From positions 1 to 6,583 of the forward strand of contig JALTZQ010000019.1 in the NCBI GenBank assembly GCA_027046105.1: DNA of 6,583 bases, written 5' to 3'. The position numbers and the translations under genes were made by a program. This DNA comes from Pyrodictiaceae archaeon. GTDB lineage: Archaea > Thermoproteota > Thermoprotei_A > Sulfolobales > Pyrodictiaceae. Below the pieces are notes generated by a model, which did not search any database, was not told the DNA's origin, and saw only the letters and a program-made list of their open reading frames with translations. Shown here piece after piece: positions 6,321-6,583 of this stretch (its first letter is position 1; each line of letters opens with the position of its first letter).

Positions 6321-6327
6321 AAAAAAA
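6321..6327 (-). terminator. Oligo-T terminator of the coiled-coil membrane protein gene
   Basis: Seven consecutive T residues on the minus strand lie 27 nt after the stop codon of the gene ending at 6354. Runs of T without a strong hairpin are a common archaeal termination signal. It lies before the promoter of the next minus-strand operon, separating the two transcription units. Confidence 0.5.
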
Positions 6328-6353
6328 TCTTGGGCTAACTATTCCTCGGGGCT

Positions 6354-6583
6354 CTAGGCGGCCATTCTCCTAAGTACAAGTGCTACTGCTGCCACAGCAA
6401 TTACTAGACCTATAACTGCAACAGCAACTCCTATTAATGCCATTGTTGATGCGCCAGAAGCGGCGCTGCTAACCTCGTCTACTCTTGCACTTAACTGGCG
6501 TAAGTCTTCTACACTCCTTCTCAACTCATTGATACTCGTACTTAGCTGGCCTATAGTGTTTTCTAGTCGTCCAATAGTTTTTG
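6354..6583 (-). CDS. C-terminus of a coiled-coil surface protein with C-terminal membrane anchor, partial
   Basis: The last 75 codons of a gene entering from the right edge are visible, ending in TAG at 6354-6356. The first 37 visible residues form a regular coiled coil, with hydrophobic residues at visible positions 3, 6, 10, 13, 17, 20, 24 and 27, then 30, 34 and 37. A short Ser/Ala/Gly linker leads to a strongly hydrophobic helix at about 47-70, rich in Val, Ala, Ile and Leu, and a basic tail LRRMAA. A stalk plus C-terminal anchor with RR on the cytoplasmic side is common in crenarchaeal S-layer-anchoring and other surface proteins, such as transporter-associated binding proteins. The outer domain that would reveal its function lies outside the window. 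An oligo-T terminator follows. Confidence 0.75.
   Translation of the reverse strand, partial: KTIGRLENTIGQLSTSINELRRSVEDLRQLSARVDEVSSAASGASTMALIGVAVAVIGLVIAVAAVALVLRRMAA

Noticed and set aside
6343..6357. Possible terminator stem at the end of the coiled-coil gene
   Set aside because: Only the outer three bases pair and the inner positions mismatch; the oligo-T run at 6321-6327 is the better signal.
6278..6373. Plus-strand 31-codon frame starting with ATG in the right intergenic region, with TTTAAG at 6256-6261 upstream
   Set aside because: The box A would be only 17-22 nt before the ATG, there is no ribosome binding site, and it runs antisense into the coiled-coil gene.

Overview
The window looks like chromosomal DNA from a hyperthermophilic crenarchaeon (Thermoproteota), most plausibly of the Desulfurococcales type. 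The evidence is an archaeal-type tRNA(Met) cytidine acetyltransferase (TmcA), frequent CTA, ATA and AGG/AGA codons, TTTAAG-like box A elements just upstream of genes, GGTG/GGAG-type ribosome binding sites, GTG starts, and several surface proteins rich in N-glycosylation sequons. Base composition is moderate, roughly mid-40s % GC by eye. Genus cannot be assigned from the sequence alone. I see no rRNA, tRNA, CRISPR array, insertion sequence or phage gene.

Layout, left to right. (1) Positions 1-1383, minus strand: the N-terminal 461 codons of an exported PQQ-like beta-propeller protein; its 3' end lies outside the window. (2) Positions 1384-1626: a divergent promoter region with a small perfect hairpin. 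(3) Positions 1627-4388, plus strand: a probable two-gene operon of tmcA and a small single-pass surface protein of unknown function. (4) Positions 4363-6174, minus strand: a tightly packed three-gene operon, read from 6174 leftward. It holds two ribbon-helix-helix-like proteins that appear to be diverged copies of one another, followed by a VTT/DedA-family membrane protein. Its last gene overlaps the 3' end of the plus-strand operon by 26 bp, tail to tail. (5) Positions 6175-6353: an intergenic region with the operon promoter and an oligo-T terminator for the gene to its right. (6) Positions 6354-6583, minus strand: the last 75 codons of a coiled-coil protein with a C-terminal membrane anchor.

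Functional reading. TmcA is the only gene with a firm biochemical assignment: ATP-dependent N4-acetylation of cytidine in RNA, which stabilises RNA and decoding and is prominent in hyperthermophiles. Three further genes encode exported or anchored envelope proteins (propeller, small surface protein, coiled-coil anchor), and one encodes a polytopic membrane protein. The most interesting unit is the minus-strand operon, where two paralogous putative DNA-binding proteins sharing an unrecognised C-terminal domain are translationally coupled to a VTT membrane protein. Their role is unknown. A hetero- or homodimeric regulator controlling this operon, or sensing something linked to the membrane protein, is a reasonable but untested idea.
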